From JBBDJB01 sp040880125 (GTDB lineage: Bacteria; Planctomycetota; Planctomycetia; Pirellulales; JBBDJB01), in the NCBI GenBank assembly GCA_040880125.1, contig JBBDJB010000035.1, positions 1 through 64,000 of the forward strand: DNA of 64,000 bases, in the 5' to 3' direction. The translations under genes were made by a program, and so were the position numbers. Within the stretch, counting starts at the first letter, position 1. Every line of letters starts with the position of its first letter. Under the pieces are notes generated by a model. That model ran no database searches and was not told the origin of the DNA. It saw only the letters and a list, made by a program, of their open reading frames with translations. Of this stretch, positions 18,906 through 27,842 are shown one piece after another.

Positions 18906-19964
18906 ATGGTCGGATGGATCGCCTCGAAACGCTGCGGGCCGATCGGCGTCGACGTCGGCAGCCGTTCGCTGAAGCTGGTACAGCTCGACGCCACCGGTGC
19001 GCAGATGGTCGAAGCCGCCCGCTGGGAGCTGCCCTCCGTCGGAGAAAACCCGGAGCGCAGTGTTCGCTGGGAAGATCTAGCAAGCGCGCTGCAACAGTCG
19101 CTGGCCGGTCGGGAATTCCAGGGCCGTAACGTCGTGCTTTGCCTGGGAGCCGATCGGCTGTTCGTGCAGAACATCCGCATTCCCAAGTCGCCGCCCGAGG
19201 ACGTTAGCCGCCTGGTGCTGCAAGAAGCTGCCGGTCGGCTGCCGTTCGCCATCGATCAGGCGACGGTGCGATTCATTGAGACAGTCGACGTTCGGCAGGG
19301 CGACGCGGTCAAGCGCGAGGTGATCGTGCTGGCCTGCCACCAGCCGACGCTCGATCGTCTGCTGGGGTTGTTCATCGAGGCCGGTCTCAAGCCGGTGGCC
19401 GTCGACATCGAGCCTTTGGCCCTGCTGCGGTGCTATGCCTCGCAGTTCCGGCGGGAAGAAGACCGTGCGCAGCGGGTGATGTTCGTGCACATCGGCTCCG
19501 GCCGCACCGGCATCGTCATCGCGGAAGGCGGCATGGTGCTGTTCATCAAGTACGTCGACATCGGCGGCTACGATATGGATCAGTCGGTGGCCAAGCACCT
19601 GGACATGCGGCTGCCCGATGCGGCTGCCCTGCGGCGGCAGGCCGGCGACCGAAAACAGGACCAGCGCGATCCGGAGATTCAGCGGAGCCTGACCGAGGCG
19701 ATCCGCGGCTCATTGGAGCGACTGGCCCGCGAGATCGAGATGTGCATCCGCTATCACAGCGTCACGTTTCGCGGCCGGCCGCTGTCTCGCGTGGTTCTGG
19801 GTGGCGGCGAGGCTACGCAGGAGTTGGTCGATCTGCTCGGCGCCACGCACGACCTGACGTTCGAGTTGGGCAATCCATTGCGGTCGTTCCAGGCTCCGCC
19901 GGGGCTGGGGCGAAGTGCGCAGTGGGATATCGCCATGGGCCTGGCCCTCCGCGAGGTGAACTAG
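18906..19964 (+). CDS. pilM: PilM-like actin-fold assembly protein
   Basis: A 352-residue PilM/GspL-cytoplasmic type ATPase-fold protein. It opens with the phosphate-1 motif GVDVGSRSLKLVQL, has the conserved FVQNIRIPKSPPED region, the second nucleotide block VMFVHIGSGRTGIVI and the adenosine motif VVLGGGEATQEL. PilM binds the short cytoplasmic tail of PilN and links it to the assembly ATPase. The pilN start follows after 4 nt. Confidence 0.88.
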   Translation: MVGWIASKRCGPIGVDVGSRSLKLVQLDATGAQMVEAARWELPSVGENPERSVRWEDLASALQQSLAGREFQGRNVVLCLGADRLFVQNIRIPKSPPEDVSRLVLQEAAGRLPFAIDQATVRFIETVDVRQGDAVKREVIVLACHQPTLDRLLGLFIEAGLKPVAVDIEPLALLRCYASQFRREEDRAQRVMFVHIGSGRTGIVIAEGGMVLFIKYVDIGGYDMDQSVAKHLDMRLPDAAALRRQAGDRKQDQRDPEIQRSLTEAIRGSLERLAREIEMCIRYHSVTFRGRPLSRVVLGGGEATQELVDLLGATHDLTFELGNPLRSFQAPPGLGRSAQWDIAMGLALREVN

Positions 19965-19968
19965 CGCC

Positions 19969-20766
19969 ATGACCGACGTTGCACAACTCCGACTGCCGGA
20001 GGTCGACTTTCTCCCGGCGCGCTTTCGCGAGCAGCAGGTGCAGCGGCGCGTTACGGGTTGGCAGATCGCCGTGGTGGCGGCCTTCGCCGGATTGCTGGGA
20101 TCGACCGCCTGGCTGCAGCATCGCTCGATCAGCCGATTGGAAGAGACAGCGGCCCGAGTGCGTGTACAGCACGAATCGGCGACGCAAACGGCCCGCGAAC
20201 TGGGCGGCTTGCAACAGGAATTGAGTGGCCTCGACGCCCACGCGGCCTTGTTCACCTACCTGCGGCATCCGTGGCCCCGCACGCAAATTCTGACCGCCGT
20301 ACTGCGGCACATTCCCGCGGCGATTACGCTCGACGAAGTCCACGTCGTCCGAGAGAAGACGGCGCGGCCGGCAGCGCCTTCGGGCGCTGGCCCAACGAAT
20401 GGCGCCGTCTCGGCCGAGCAAGAAAAACCGGCACCGCCTGTGGCCGATCTCGACAAGCTTCGCCGTGAGGCGGAGGCGACCGATACGGTGGTATCGGTGA
20501 TCGGCCGCACGCATGAAGTGGCGGCCTTGCACCAGTACCTGCAGCGCGTGGCCGAGGAAGCGCTGGTCGCCCGAGCCACCGTCCATTCGCTCGAACGGAG
20601 CGATGACGACGGCGAGGTCGAAGTGAAGTTCGAAGCGAAGATCGTCCTCCGCAAAGGCTACAGCCGTCCTGCCGCTCCGCCGGCGTCCGTGCCGGTGGCT
20701 ACGGAAAGATCCGCCGCCCAGGCACCCGAAGTCGGCGCCGCTGCGCCGTCCGGAAACACGACCTGA
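19969..20766 (+). CDS. PilN-like inner-membrane assembly protein
   Basis: A 265-residue bitopic protein with a cytoplasmic tail holding a PilN-type motif (LPEVDFLPARFREQQ, compared with the INLLP motif of PilN), one membrane helix at about 31-46, a coiled coil (about 50-85) and a periplasmic ferredoxin-like domain (about 100-235). A Pro/Ala-rich linker is inserted in that domain and a Pro/Ala tail closes it. The position between pilM and the pilO-like gene supports the call. Confidence 0.78.
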   Translation: MTDVAQLRLPEVDFLPARFREQQVQRRVTGWQIAVVAAFAGLLGSTAWLQHRSISRLEETAARVRVQHESATQTARELGGLQQELSGLDAHAALFTYLRHPWPRTQILTAVLRHIPAAITLDEVHVVREKTARPAAPSGAGPTNGAVSAEQEKPAPPVADLDKLRREAEATDTVVSVIGRTHEVAALHQYLQRVAEEALVARATVHSLERSDDDGEVEVKFEAKIVLRKGYSRPAAPPASVPVATERSAAQAPEVGAAAPSGNTT

Positions 20767-20797
20767 ACCTCAAGCTGAACTGAATCGAGATTACGCG

Positions 20798-21349
20798 ATG
20801 CGACTGCCCAAGTTCCGCCGTGGAAGCTGGCGAGTGACGCTGCCGATGGCCACGGTCGCCGCCGTCTACATGCTGTGCGTCTTCCTTCCCCGGCAGCGCT
20901 ACGCCGACGAGCTGCGCGAGGAGTTGCGGTCGAAGCAGCAATTTTTCACGCAGGCGGCCTCGCTTGGTTCGGTCGTCGATGAGACTCGGCAGCAGATCGA
21001 CCAGGCCGACGCCTACGTTCGGACGTGGCGCGGCCGGGCCGGTCGATCGGGTGAACTGGCCGACCTGTTCGGGAGACTGAATCAGTTGGCCCAGCAAGCT
21101 GGAGCGGAGGTCGACCGCTTCGATCCGCTCGAGTCCACGGCGATGGAGTCACTATCGCAGACTTCGGTGGAGTGGGAAGTTGCTGGCACGCTGCGACAGC
21201 TTCTGGACGTCACCGCGGGCGTCGACGCGCTTCCCCAGCTTCTCTGGATCGACGAGTTGCATCTGCGCTCGCCGGAACAGCCGGGAGGTCCGATGACCTG
21301 CGCGGCGAGGCTGGTAGTTTTTGACGATAATTCCCAACTTTCCGATTAG
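20798..21349 (+). CDS. PilO/GspM-like inner-membrane assembly protein
   Basis: A 183-residue bitopic protein: short basic tail, one membrane helix (about 13-30), a coiled coil (about 35-90) and a compact alpha/beta domain (about 100-180). This is the PilO/GspM architecture, and its place right after the PilN-like gene fits. Sequence identity to either family is not evident by eye, so the call leans on architecture and gene order. Confidence 0.7.
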   Translation: MRLPKFRRGSWRVTLPMATVAAVYMLCVFLPRQRYADELREELRSKQQFFTQAASLGSVVDETRQQIDQADAYVRTWRGRAGRSGELADLFGRLNQLAQQAGAEVDRFDPLESTAMESLSQTSVEWEVAGTLRQLLDVTAGVDALPQLLWIDELHLRSPEQPGGPMTCAARLVVFDDNSQLSD

Positions 21350-21396
21350 GTAACTTGCTCTGGCCGGTCGATAGATAAGGACACCGGAAGGCGGCC

Positions 21397-22095
21397 GTGC
21401 CGTGCGCGGTCACCGGACATAACAACGTGAAACTACAACAGATAAAGCGACAACTCGAGCGCGAGGTGAAGGCCCATCCCGGCCGGGCAGCCGCCCTGGG
21501 CTTGGTGCTTCTGGTCGCCGGATACATGTGGGCGCCGCTGGTGTGGGGTGCGTTCACCGGAGGGAGCAAGAACCGGCCGGTAAGCGAAGCCCCGGCAGCA
21601 GCGCCGCAGCCGTCGACTGCAACCAGCAGCGATCCGGCAACAGCAGCGGCCGATGTGGCGGAGCCCACTGGGAGAGAAGCCGAGCCTTCTTGGAGAGAAA
21701 TCGTGCAGTGGATGCAGGACGATCCGCGAATGCTTCCGGTGAACGACTTTTCGCCGGTGCGGAACCCCTTCGCGGTTCATGCCGCGGTGGTGCAGCATAC
21801 GGCGGACGACGAGCCGGACGCCCCGCCCGACGTTGCCCCGATCACGCCGGACATGGTGGGCCTGTCGCTTACCAGCACGGCGATCGGAAGCGAAAGACGA
21901 GCGGCCATGATCAACGGCCGGGCCTACAGCCAGGGCGAACGCGTCGTGGCCAACTTGAACGGCCGAGCGATCGAGTTTTACCTCGTTGAGGTGCACGACC
22001 GGCACGTCGTGCTGTTGCACGGCAATCAGCAGTTGCAGTTAAGGATGGAACCGACCGTACTGGAAGAGGTCGGCGTGGAAGTTCCCGACGGGTAG
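21397..22095 (+). CDS. PilP/GspC-like periplasmic linker protein
   Basis: A 232-residue protein with a basic N-terminus, one membrane helix (about 31-50), a disordered Ala/Ser/Pro segment and a C-terminal beta domain (about 150-225) that contains LTSTAIGSERRAAMINGRAYSQG. That motif is typical of PilP/GspC homology regions, which connect the inner-membrane ring to the secretin. GTG at 21397 has GGAAGG five bases upstream; a GTG at 21427 would give a shorter tail. A repeat island separates it from the secretin gene. Confidence 0.75.
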   Translation: MPCAVTGHNNVKLQQIKRQLEREVKAHPGRAAALGLVLLVAGYMWAPLVWGAFTGGSKNRPVSEAPAAAPQPSTATSSDPATAAADVAEPTGREAEPSWREIVQWMQDDPRMLPVNDFSPVRNPFAVHAAVVQHTADDEPDAPPDVAPITPDMVGLSLTSTAIGSERRAAMINGRAYSQGERVVANLNGRAIEFYLVEVHDRHVVLLHGNQQLQLRMEPTVLEEVGVEVPDG

Positions 22096-22120
22096 TCGCC
22101 GGCGCTGCGGCAAAAAAATG

Positions 22121-22207
22121 GTGGCACAGACATTCCTGTCTGTGCGCTAGCTGAATTCTCACGAGTCCAGCTACCAGGGCACGGCTGGAGGGGCCAGCCG
22201 TGGCACC
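22121..22207. repeat. intergenic repeat island 6 inside the secretion operon (A, E, B-like)
   Basis: Between the PilP-like gene and the secretin lie module A (22121-22145), module E (22150-22174) and a diverged module B (22178-22207) in immediate succession. In a polycistronic RNA these would fold as three consecutive hairpins ahead of the secretin start. Whether they terminate, protect or process the message is unknown. Confidence 0.78.
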
Positions 22208-22257
22208 CGCACCGGCGGCTCAATTTGAGGCAGCGAACCACAAGTCACGGATGACCG

Positions 22258-24363
22258 ATGAGCGCAATGTGGCGGGCAGGAATCATGATCGTGCTGCTGG
22301 CAACCGGCGGCGGCCTGGCGGCCGTGCTGGCGAGCCTGGATCACTCTGCACCCGCTTCCGCCATCCGGCCGCATGCTACTCAGGCCGCTCATCGCAAGGC
22401 ACGTGTGGAGACAACAGAGACGGCCCCTCCGCCGCCATCGAAAGAGCCGCTTGCGACCGAACCGCCGCTTGCCGAGCCGCCTTCGCCGGCGATTTTGACT
22501 CCCCAGCCGGCCGTCGCTCAGCAACCTGCGATTCAGCCGCAGGCCGATTACGTCAACGAGCTTCTCAGCGTGCTGCGCTCCTTCCAGGACAGCAATCAGC
22601 AGGCGACACCGCCACCGCTGGCGCCGCCCAATAGCGCAAGCGAAGCGGCACCTCCGCCACCGGCGGCCGCGGAGATTCCGTCGCCGAATAAACCCACGCT
22701 CCGCGTCACGGCGGAGCCCGGTGCGGGAGACAACAACCTGTCGATCACACTGCAGGGAGCCGACATCCGCGAAGTGCTGGAGCTGCTCAGCGAACAGGGC
22801 GACTTGAACATTCTGTCCAGCCCCACCGTGCAGGGGGCGGTGACCGCGTCGCTCAAGGGCGTCAGCATCGGCACCGCGCTGGACGCAATCCTGCGCTCGA
22901 CCGGGCTGGTCTGGAAGCGCGAGGGGGAGTTCATCTTCGTCGGGACGCCGGCGGACTTTCTCAGCATGCGTCAGCTCCGCGACCGTATCATCACTCGCGT
23001 GTATCGGCCGAACTACGTCAAGGCTTCCGATTTGCAAACGCTCATCACGCCGGTACTCAGCGAAACGGGCACGATCAGCGTCTCGACGGCGGCCACCATC
23101 GGCATCGAAACGAACGACGATGAAGTCGGCGGCGACGGCTACGCCGGCCAGGAAGCGATCGTCGTGCGCGACTACGAAAGTATCCTCGCGCAGGTCGACG
23201 AGTTGGTAGTGCAGATCGACCAGCAGCCGAGGCAGGTTGCCATCGAGGCGATGATCCTCAGCATTCGCCTGGACGACTCCGTCGAATTGGGGGTCGACTT
23301 CGAGGCACTCCGAAACCAAGGAACGATCCGGCTGACTTCCGGTTCGCCGCTGGCCGACTTGGGAGCACTGAATCTGGAGGACGGCGGCCTAAAGATTGGC
23401 TTTCTTGATTCGAGTCTCGCTCTGTTTATCGATGCGCTGGAGACAGTCGGCGACACGAACGTCATCGCCACGCCCCGCCTTATGTGCCTGAACAAGCACC
23501 GTGCGGAGATTCTCATCGGTTCGGAATTGGGCTATGTCAGCACCACTCAGACCGAAACTAGCACGACTCAAAGTGTTGAGTTTCTAGAAGTTGGCACGCA
23601 GCTTCGCTTACGGCCTTTTATCTCCGGCGATGGACTGATCCGAATGGAAGTGCATCCGGAGCTGTCGACCGGCACCGTCCGTATCGAAGAAGGTTTCACG
23701 CTGCCGGATAAGGAAGTCACGAAAGTCACCACCAATATCATGGTGCACGACGGCAGCACCGTGATCATCGGCGGCCTGATGCGGGACGAGCTGAGTAAGT
23801 CCGCCACGCAGATACCGTTCTTCGGGAGTCTTCCCGTCGTGGGGGCAGTTTTCCGGCAAAACATCGAGACGACCGAGCGGCGGGAGATTCTAGTGCTGAT
23901 CACGCCGCGTATCGTCGGCGAGCCTCACATGAGCATCGAAGCCGACAAGGCCGCCATGGAGTTTCATCATCGCCACGCGGTGTACGCCGATACCATGTCG
24001 CCACTCGGCACGCGATTCCTCGGGCGCAAGTACTTCCGCCTCGCGCAAGACGCCTGGGCGGCGGGCGAGTGGCAACGCGCATTGCGGTTGGTTAACCTGT
24101 CCATTGAACACGATCCACAGAGCCGGGCGGCTATCGATCTGCGGGCCGACATCTGGGACGGCCGACCGCTGGGTGACCATACGGCCGTTCCGGCGACCAT
24201 CGACGGAGTGGGACCTCTTCAGCACGACGCGCTGGACGGACAGCACGTTGATCCCTGGCTGCTCGATCAGCTCGAGCACTCGCCGCAGGCGGCTGCTCCG
24301 CCGCAGCATGGAGCCGTTGTGCCGGCGGCGCACGTGGCACCTCGCGCGGAGGCGTACCGATGA
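22258..24363 (+). CDS. secretin (GspD/PilQ type) with C-terminal TPR-like extension
   Basis: A 701-residue outer-membrane channel protein. It has a signal segment (about 1-27), a long Pro/Ala-rich linker to about 145, an STN/N0-type domain (about 150-240, ADIREVLELLSEQGDLNIL), an N1-like domain (about 240-320), and the secretin core (about 325-565) with VEAMILS-type start, GTQLRLRPFI, and the VPFFGSLP-like motif IPFFGSLPVVGAVFR followed by LVLITPRIV. About 130 further residues include a TPR-like helix pair (WAAGEWQRALRLVNLSIEHDP), which is uncommon for secretins. Its stop overlaps the next start (ATGA). Confidence 0.9.
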   Translation: MSAMWRAGIMIVLLATGGGLAAVLASLDHSAPASAIRPHATQAAHRKARVETTETAPPPPSKEPLATEPPLAEPPSPAILTPQPAVAQQPAIQPQADYVNELLSVLRSFQDSNQQATPPPLAPPNSASEAAPPPPAAAEIPSPNKPTLRVTAEPGAGDNNLSITLQGADIREVLELLSEQGDLNILSSPTVQGAVTASLKGVSIGTALDAILRSTGLVWKREGEFIFVGTPADFLSMRQLRDRIITRVYRPNYVKASDLQTLITPVLSETGTISVSTAATIGIETNDDEVGGDGYAGQEAIVVRDYESILAQVDELVVQIDQQPRQVAIEAMILSIRLDDSVELGVDFEALRNQGTIRLTSGSPLADLGALNLEDGGLKIGFLDSSLALFIDALETVGDTNVIATPRLMCLNKHRAEILIGSELGYVSTTQTETSTTQSVEFLEVGTQLRLRPFISGDGLIRMEVHPELSTGTVRIEEGFTLPDKEVTKVTTNIMVHDGSTVIIGGLMRDELSKSATQIPFFGSLPVVGAVFRQNIETTERREILVLITPRIVGEPHMSIEADKAAMEFHHRHAVYADTMSPLGTRFLGRKYFRLAQDAWAAGEWQRALRLVNLSIEHDPQSRAAIDLRADIWDGRPLGDHTAVPATIDGVGPLQHDALDGQHVDPWLLDQLEHSPQAAAPPQHGAVVPAAHVAPRAEAYR

Positions 24364-25334
24364 GCGCAATCCCGCGCTCACGCTTCTGCTGCCTGGCGAC
24401 CGTCTGGCTGGTGGTGGCCGGGGTCGGATGTACCGCGACCGACAGATGGATGGCGTCGAAGCCGCCGTCGAGCGTCACGGACCACCGCCAGCAGCGCCGG
24501 GAACGACGACAGCAAGAGTTCGATACGGACCGCGATGCGGTCCTCTTCAACGCGGCCGCCGCGGATGCGGATGCAGGCGACGCAAACAGCGCCGCCGAGA
24601 CACTTGAAAGGCTGGTGGCGAAATCGCCCGATCACCGTCAGGCCCGGCTGATGCTGGCCGACCTTCATCTGCTCGACGGCGACTTTCCGGCGGCTCGGGC
24701 CCAGCTCGAGGAACTCCTGCGCCGCGACCAGAACGATCCCCAAGCACTGCGCAGCATGGCCGAGCTGTGTGACGCGCAGGGGCAAACGGAGCAGGCGGCG
24801 CGGCTGTATCAGCGCGTCCGCGAACTTTCGGCCGGCAGTGAGGTCGTCGCGGCGGGATATCAGGCCGTCGACGAGGCGACCGGCCAATCGGCCGCCGGTT
24901 TGGCGATCGCATCGGACGATGAGAGCGGCCAATTCGATAATTCCGCGGCGGCCGTTCTGCGCGAGGCCGAGCGGGATATAGCGGAAGGTCGGATTGAATC
25001 GGCGGTGGCGAACTTCCGGCGTGCGATCGAAGCGCAGCCTTCCAATCCGCAAATAGCGGTCTCCGCGGCGGTAACACTGTTACGGTACGCACAACCGGAT
25101 GCCGCCGCAGATGTCGCGGCCCTCGCGCTGGAGCGATTCCCCCGCTCGGCCGCCCTGCACCGCGTGCTTGGCGTGGCCCACTACAGGAGGGGCGACTTTG
25201 TGTCGTCCCAAGTTGCTTTGCAGCAAGCGCTTTCCTTGGACAGTGGGAATCCGCTGACCTACTTTTTACTGGATCGCGCCACGGAGCAACTTCGGTCCAG
25301 ACAGGCGGTCAGTGCGCCTCTCGTTGCTCCGTGA
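24360..25334 (+). CDS. TPR-repeat lipoprotein of the secretion cluster
   Basis: A 324-residue protein with a signal ending in VAGVGC, a likely but imperfect lipobox, then at least five TPR units (for example AETLERLVAKSPDHRQARLMLADLHLLDGD and IESAVANFRRAIEAQPSNPQ in part). TPR lipoproteins such as PilF/PilW pilotins assist secretin assembly, and direct coupling to the secretin gene by a 4-nt overlap favours that role here. The function as pilotin is inference. Confidence 0.8.
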   Translation: MSAIPRSRFCCLATVWLVVAGVGCTATDRWMASKPPSSVTDHRQQRRERRQQEFDTDRDAVLFNAAAADADAGDANSAAETLERLVAKSPDHRQARLMLADLHLLDGDFPAARAQLEELLRRDQNDPQALRSMAELCDAQGQTEQAARLYQRVRELSAGSEVVAAGYQAVDEATGQSAAGLAIASDDESGQFDNSAAAVLREAERDIAEGRIESAVANFRRAIEAQPSNPQIAVSAAVTLLRYAQPDAAADVAALALERFPRSAALHRVLGVAHYRRGDFVSSQVALQQALSLDSGNPLTYFLLDRATEQLRSRQAVSAPLVAP

Positions 25335-25442
25335 GCTCGCGCGGATTCAAGTGACTTGCCGAAGCTGGGGCGGGCGGGTGCGCGCATGCCGCCGGTTCGG
25401 CCGCAGATACTTGATGTCGCACCGGCGCTCGTAAACGCTTTG

Positions 25443-26981
25443 ATGAACCACATACGAACATGCACGACGTTGGCGGCACTGGCGGGCGGAAGCGCGCTGG
25501 TTGCGCTCGTCGTCTGTCTGCTGGGCGGCTTTACCGCTGCCGCTGGTGAGTCGTGGACCTATTTGCTGATCGCCGCTGGCACGATGGGAGCGACCGCTTG
25601 CGCCGGCGCGGCGCTGTGGCAGGTTTTGCGGCACGAGCGGGCCGCCATGCACTACTTCGATCGGCTCAGCCGCATCGATCCCCATGACTTGACCACCGGC
25701 ACGGCGAGCGCGGAACTGCCCACGCTCGAGAAAACCAATCCCTGGCGCGCAACCGCCGAGCGATTGCAGCGGTCGCTGGCCGACGCCTGCCGCCGGGCCG
25801 AAGAGGCCGAGCACACCCGGACCTCGCTGGAAGTGCGAGCAAGGCGCTGCATGGTCGAGCACGAGCAGATCAAGGCGGTGCTCGAAGGTCTGGCCGAGCC
25901 GGTAATTGCCATCGATGATTTCGACGAGGTCGTGCTGGCGAACTCTTGCGCCGAGTCGCTGCTGGGCTTCGATCTCGACCAGGCCCCAGAGCGGGCGCTG
26001 GACAAGCTCGTACGGTGCGAGGAGCTTTTGGAACTGCTGACCGACACCCGGCGCCGCAAGGGCCCGCTGCATCGCCGCGGCGAGTTGAAGTTCGAGGGTG
26101 CGCCGGGCGTCGAAAACTGGTACAGCGTCGAAGTCCAGACGATCCCCTCGTCGCGCACCTCGACCGATTCCGGCGAGAGCACGCATGGGGCCGTGGCCGT
26201 CTTGCGAGAGATCAGTGGCCACAAGGACGCGCAGAAGCGAATCGCCGAATTCGTTTCGGCGGTAAGCCACGAAATGAAAACGCCGCTCACCGGCATCCGG
26301 GCGTACGTCGAGCTATTGGCCGACGGAGACGCCGAGGATGAGGAGACCCGCGAGGAATTCCTCCAGGTGATCAATAGCCAGGCGAGCCGCTTGCAGCGAT
26401 TGATCGACAACCTGTTGAATCTGGCCCGCATCGAGGCCGGCGTCGTCCAAGTCAGCAAGGAGCCGCAATCGCTCAACGAGCTGATGGAAGAATCGCTGGG
26501 CGTGGTGCAGCCGGCGGCCGAAGCGAAGCAAATTGTGCTGCAGTCGGACCTCAGCCCGATGTACCTGGGCGTGCTGGCCGACCAAGACATGCTGCTGCAG
26601 GCTGCGATCAATCTGCTTTCCAACGCCATCAAGTACACGCCCGAGGGCGGCCGCGTCACGTTGCGCAGCCGCATGAACGGCCCGGAAGTCACCTTCGAAG
26701 TCGAAGACACCGGCGTGGGCCTCAGCCCGGAGGACTGCCAGAAGATCTTCGAAAAGTTCTACCGGGTCCGCAAAGACGAGAAGATGAGCCAGGGAACCGG
26801 TCTGGGGTTGCCGCTGGCCAGGCACATCGTCGAAGACGTTCACTCCGGAAGCCTCACGGTCGAAAGTGAGCCAGGAGTCGGCAGCACATTTCGCGTCGTG
26901 TTGCCCGGGGCTGCGCAGCTTACCGCCGCCAGCAGCAGCAGCAGCAGCAGCAGCGATCTTGCCATAAGGAGATCATCGTGA
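25443..26981 (+). CDS. membrane sensor histidine kinase with PAS domain
   Basis: A 512-residue kinase with two N-terminal membrane helices (about 9-30 and 38-60), a linker coiled coil, a PAS domain (about 140-255), HisKA with phospho-acceptor H276 (SAVSHEMKTPLTG) and a HATPase domain (N-box NLLSNAIKY, G1 VEDTGVGLS, F-box FEKFYRV, G2 GTGLGLPLA). The short periplasmic loop argues for intramembrane or cytoplasmic sensing. The extreme C-terminus holds eight Ser encoded by (AGC)8. Several start codons are possible upstream (25356, 25386); 25443 gives the best N-terminus. It overlaps the receiver gene by 4 nt (GTGA). Confidence 0.9.
   Translation: MNHIRTCTTLAALAGGSALVALVVCLLGGFTAAAGESWTYLLIAAGTMGATACAGAALWQVLRHERAAMHYFDRLSRIDPHDLTTGTASAELPTLEKTNPWRATAERLQRSLADACRRAEEAEHTRTSLEVRARRCMVEHEQIKAVLEGLAEPVIAIDDFDEVVLANSCAESLLGFDLDQAPERALDKLVRCEELLELLTDTRRRKGPLHRRGELKFEGAPGVENWYSVEVQTIPSSRTSTDSGESTHGAVAVLREISGHKDAQKRIAEFVSAVSHEMKTPLTGIRAYVELLADGDAEDEETREEFLQVINSQASRLQRLIDNLLNLARIEAGVVQVSKEPQSLNELMEESLGVVQPAAEAKQIVLQSDLSPMYLGVLADQDMLLQAAINLLSNAIKYTPEGGRVTLRSRMNGPEVTFEVEDTGVGLSPEDCQKIFEKFYRVRKDEKMSQGTGLGLPLARHIVEDVHSGSLTVESEPGVGSTFRVVLPGAAQLTAASSSSSSSSDLAIRRSS
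26931..26954 (+). repeat. (AGC)8 trinucleotide tract in the kinase gene
   Basis: Eight exact AGC units encode eight Ser near the C-terminus of the kinase, just before the ribosome site of the next gene. Slippage would change Ser number without a frame change and would not move the AAGGAG of the receiver gene relative to its start. Confidence 0.9.
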
Positions 26982-27436
26982 CCGCCTCCATTCTGCTGTG
27001 CGACGACGAAGTCCACATCGTTCGCGCGGCCGAGATCAAATTCCGCCGCGCCGGCTACGACGTTCGCTGCGCGCACGACGGCCAGCAGGCCTGGGAGCTG
27101 ATCGAACAGCAGCGTCCCGATCTGCTCATCACCGATTGCCAGATGCCGCGAATGAACGGGCTGCAATTGGTCGAACGAGCCCGCTCGCATGAAGCCACGT
27201 TGCACCTGCCGATCATCATGCTCACCGCCAAGGGCTTCGAGCTGGTTCCGGCCGAGATCATCGCCAAGTGGAACGTCGAAGATGTACTTCCCAAACCCTT
27301 CAGCCCGCGCGAGCTTTTGCGGCGAGCCGAAGAAATCCTCGCCCGGCGCTCGGCTCCGGATACACAGTTGACCGGCGACGAGACAAACTGCGTGGGCACC
27401 GTTTTGGCTCCGCATGCGCATGCGGACCAGGAGTAG
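26978..27436 (+). CDS. receiver-only response regulator
   Basis: A 152-residue protein that is one CheY-like receiver domain. The acidic pair (CDDE), the phospho-acceptor D53 (LLITDCQMPRMNG), the Thr of MLTAKG and the Lys of LPKPFSP are present. No output domain follows; about 30 residues of polar tail remain. A perfect AAGGAG precedes the GTG start, which overlaps the kinase stop. It is the natural phosphorylation partner of that kinase and should act by protein contact. Confidence 0.9.
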   Translation: MTASILLCDDEVHIVRAAEIKFRRAGYDVRCAHDGQQAWELIEQQRPDLLITDCQMPRMNGLQLVERARSHEATLHLPIIMLTAKGFELVPAEIIAKWNVEDVLPKPFSPRELLRRAEEILARRSAPDTQLTGDETNCVGTVLAPHAHADQE

Positions 27437-27772
27437 ATGATGCCGCTCAACCTGCCCACCGAAATCTTTGGCAGCGTGATCGTCGTCCACACGCCCGACG
27501 AGATGTCCGGAGAACAGGCCGATCAGATCGGCGAATACCTCTGCCGGCTCGACCGCAAGCACATCGTGCTCGATCTCGACAACACCGAGCTGATCGACAG
27601 CAATGGGCTAACGGCGCTGATCACGGGGCAGGAAAGCGTGCGGGGCGAAGGTGGTGATCTGAAGATCGCCACGAGCAACCACACCAACCGAAAGATTCTG
27701 GAGATCACCCGGCTCGATCAACAGTTGGAAGTCTTCGATAGCGTCATCGACGCGGTGAAGAGCTTCGCCTGA
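27437..27772 (+). CDS. STAS-domain protein (anti-sigma-factor antagonist type)
   Basis: A 111-residue single STAS domain of the SpoIIAA/RsbV type. The key loop reads IDSNGL: the phosphorylatable Ser (S55) after Asp is kept, while the next position is Asn rather than Ser or Ala. Such proteins work in partner switching with a serine kinase and phosphatase, none of which is in the window. It starts directly after the receiver stop, which suggests one signalling unit of kinase, receiver and STAS. Confidence 0.87.
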   Translation: MMPLNLPTEIFGSVIVVHTPDEMSGEQADQIGEYLCRLDRKHIVLDLDNTELIDSNGLTALITGQESVRGEGGDLKIATSNHTNRKILEITRLDQQLEVFDSVIDAVKSFA

Positions 27773-27842
27773 CGATCCTTCGAAGCGAGCCGTTTCCTTC
27801 TTGCCGGCCTGGCCGCATCCACTTCGCGAGCAGCACGACCCC

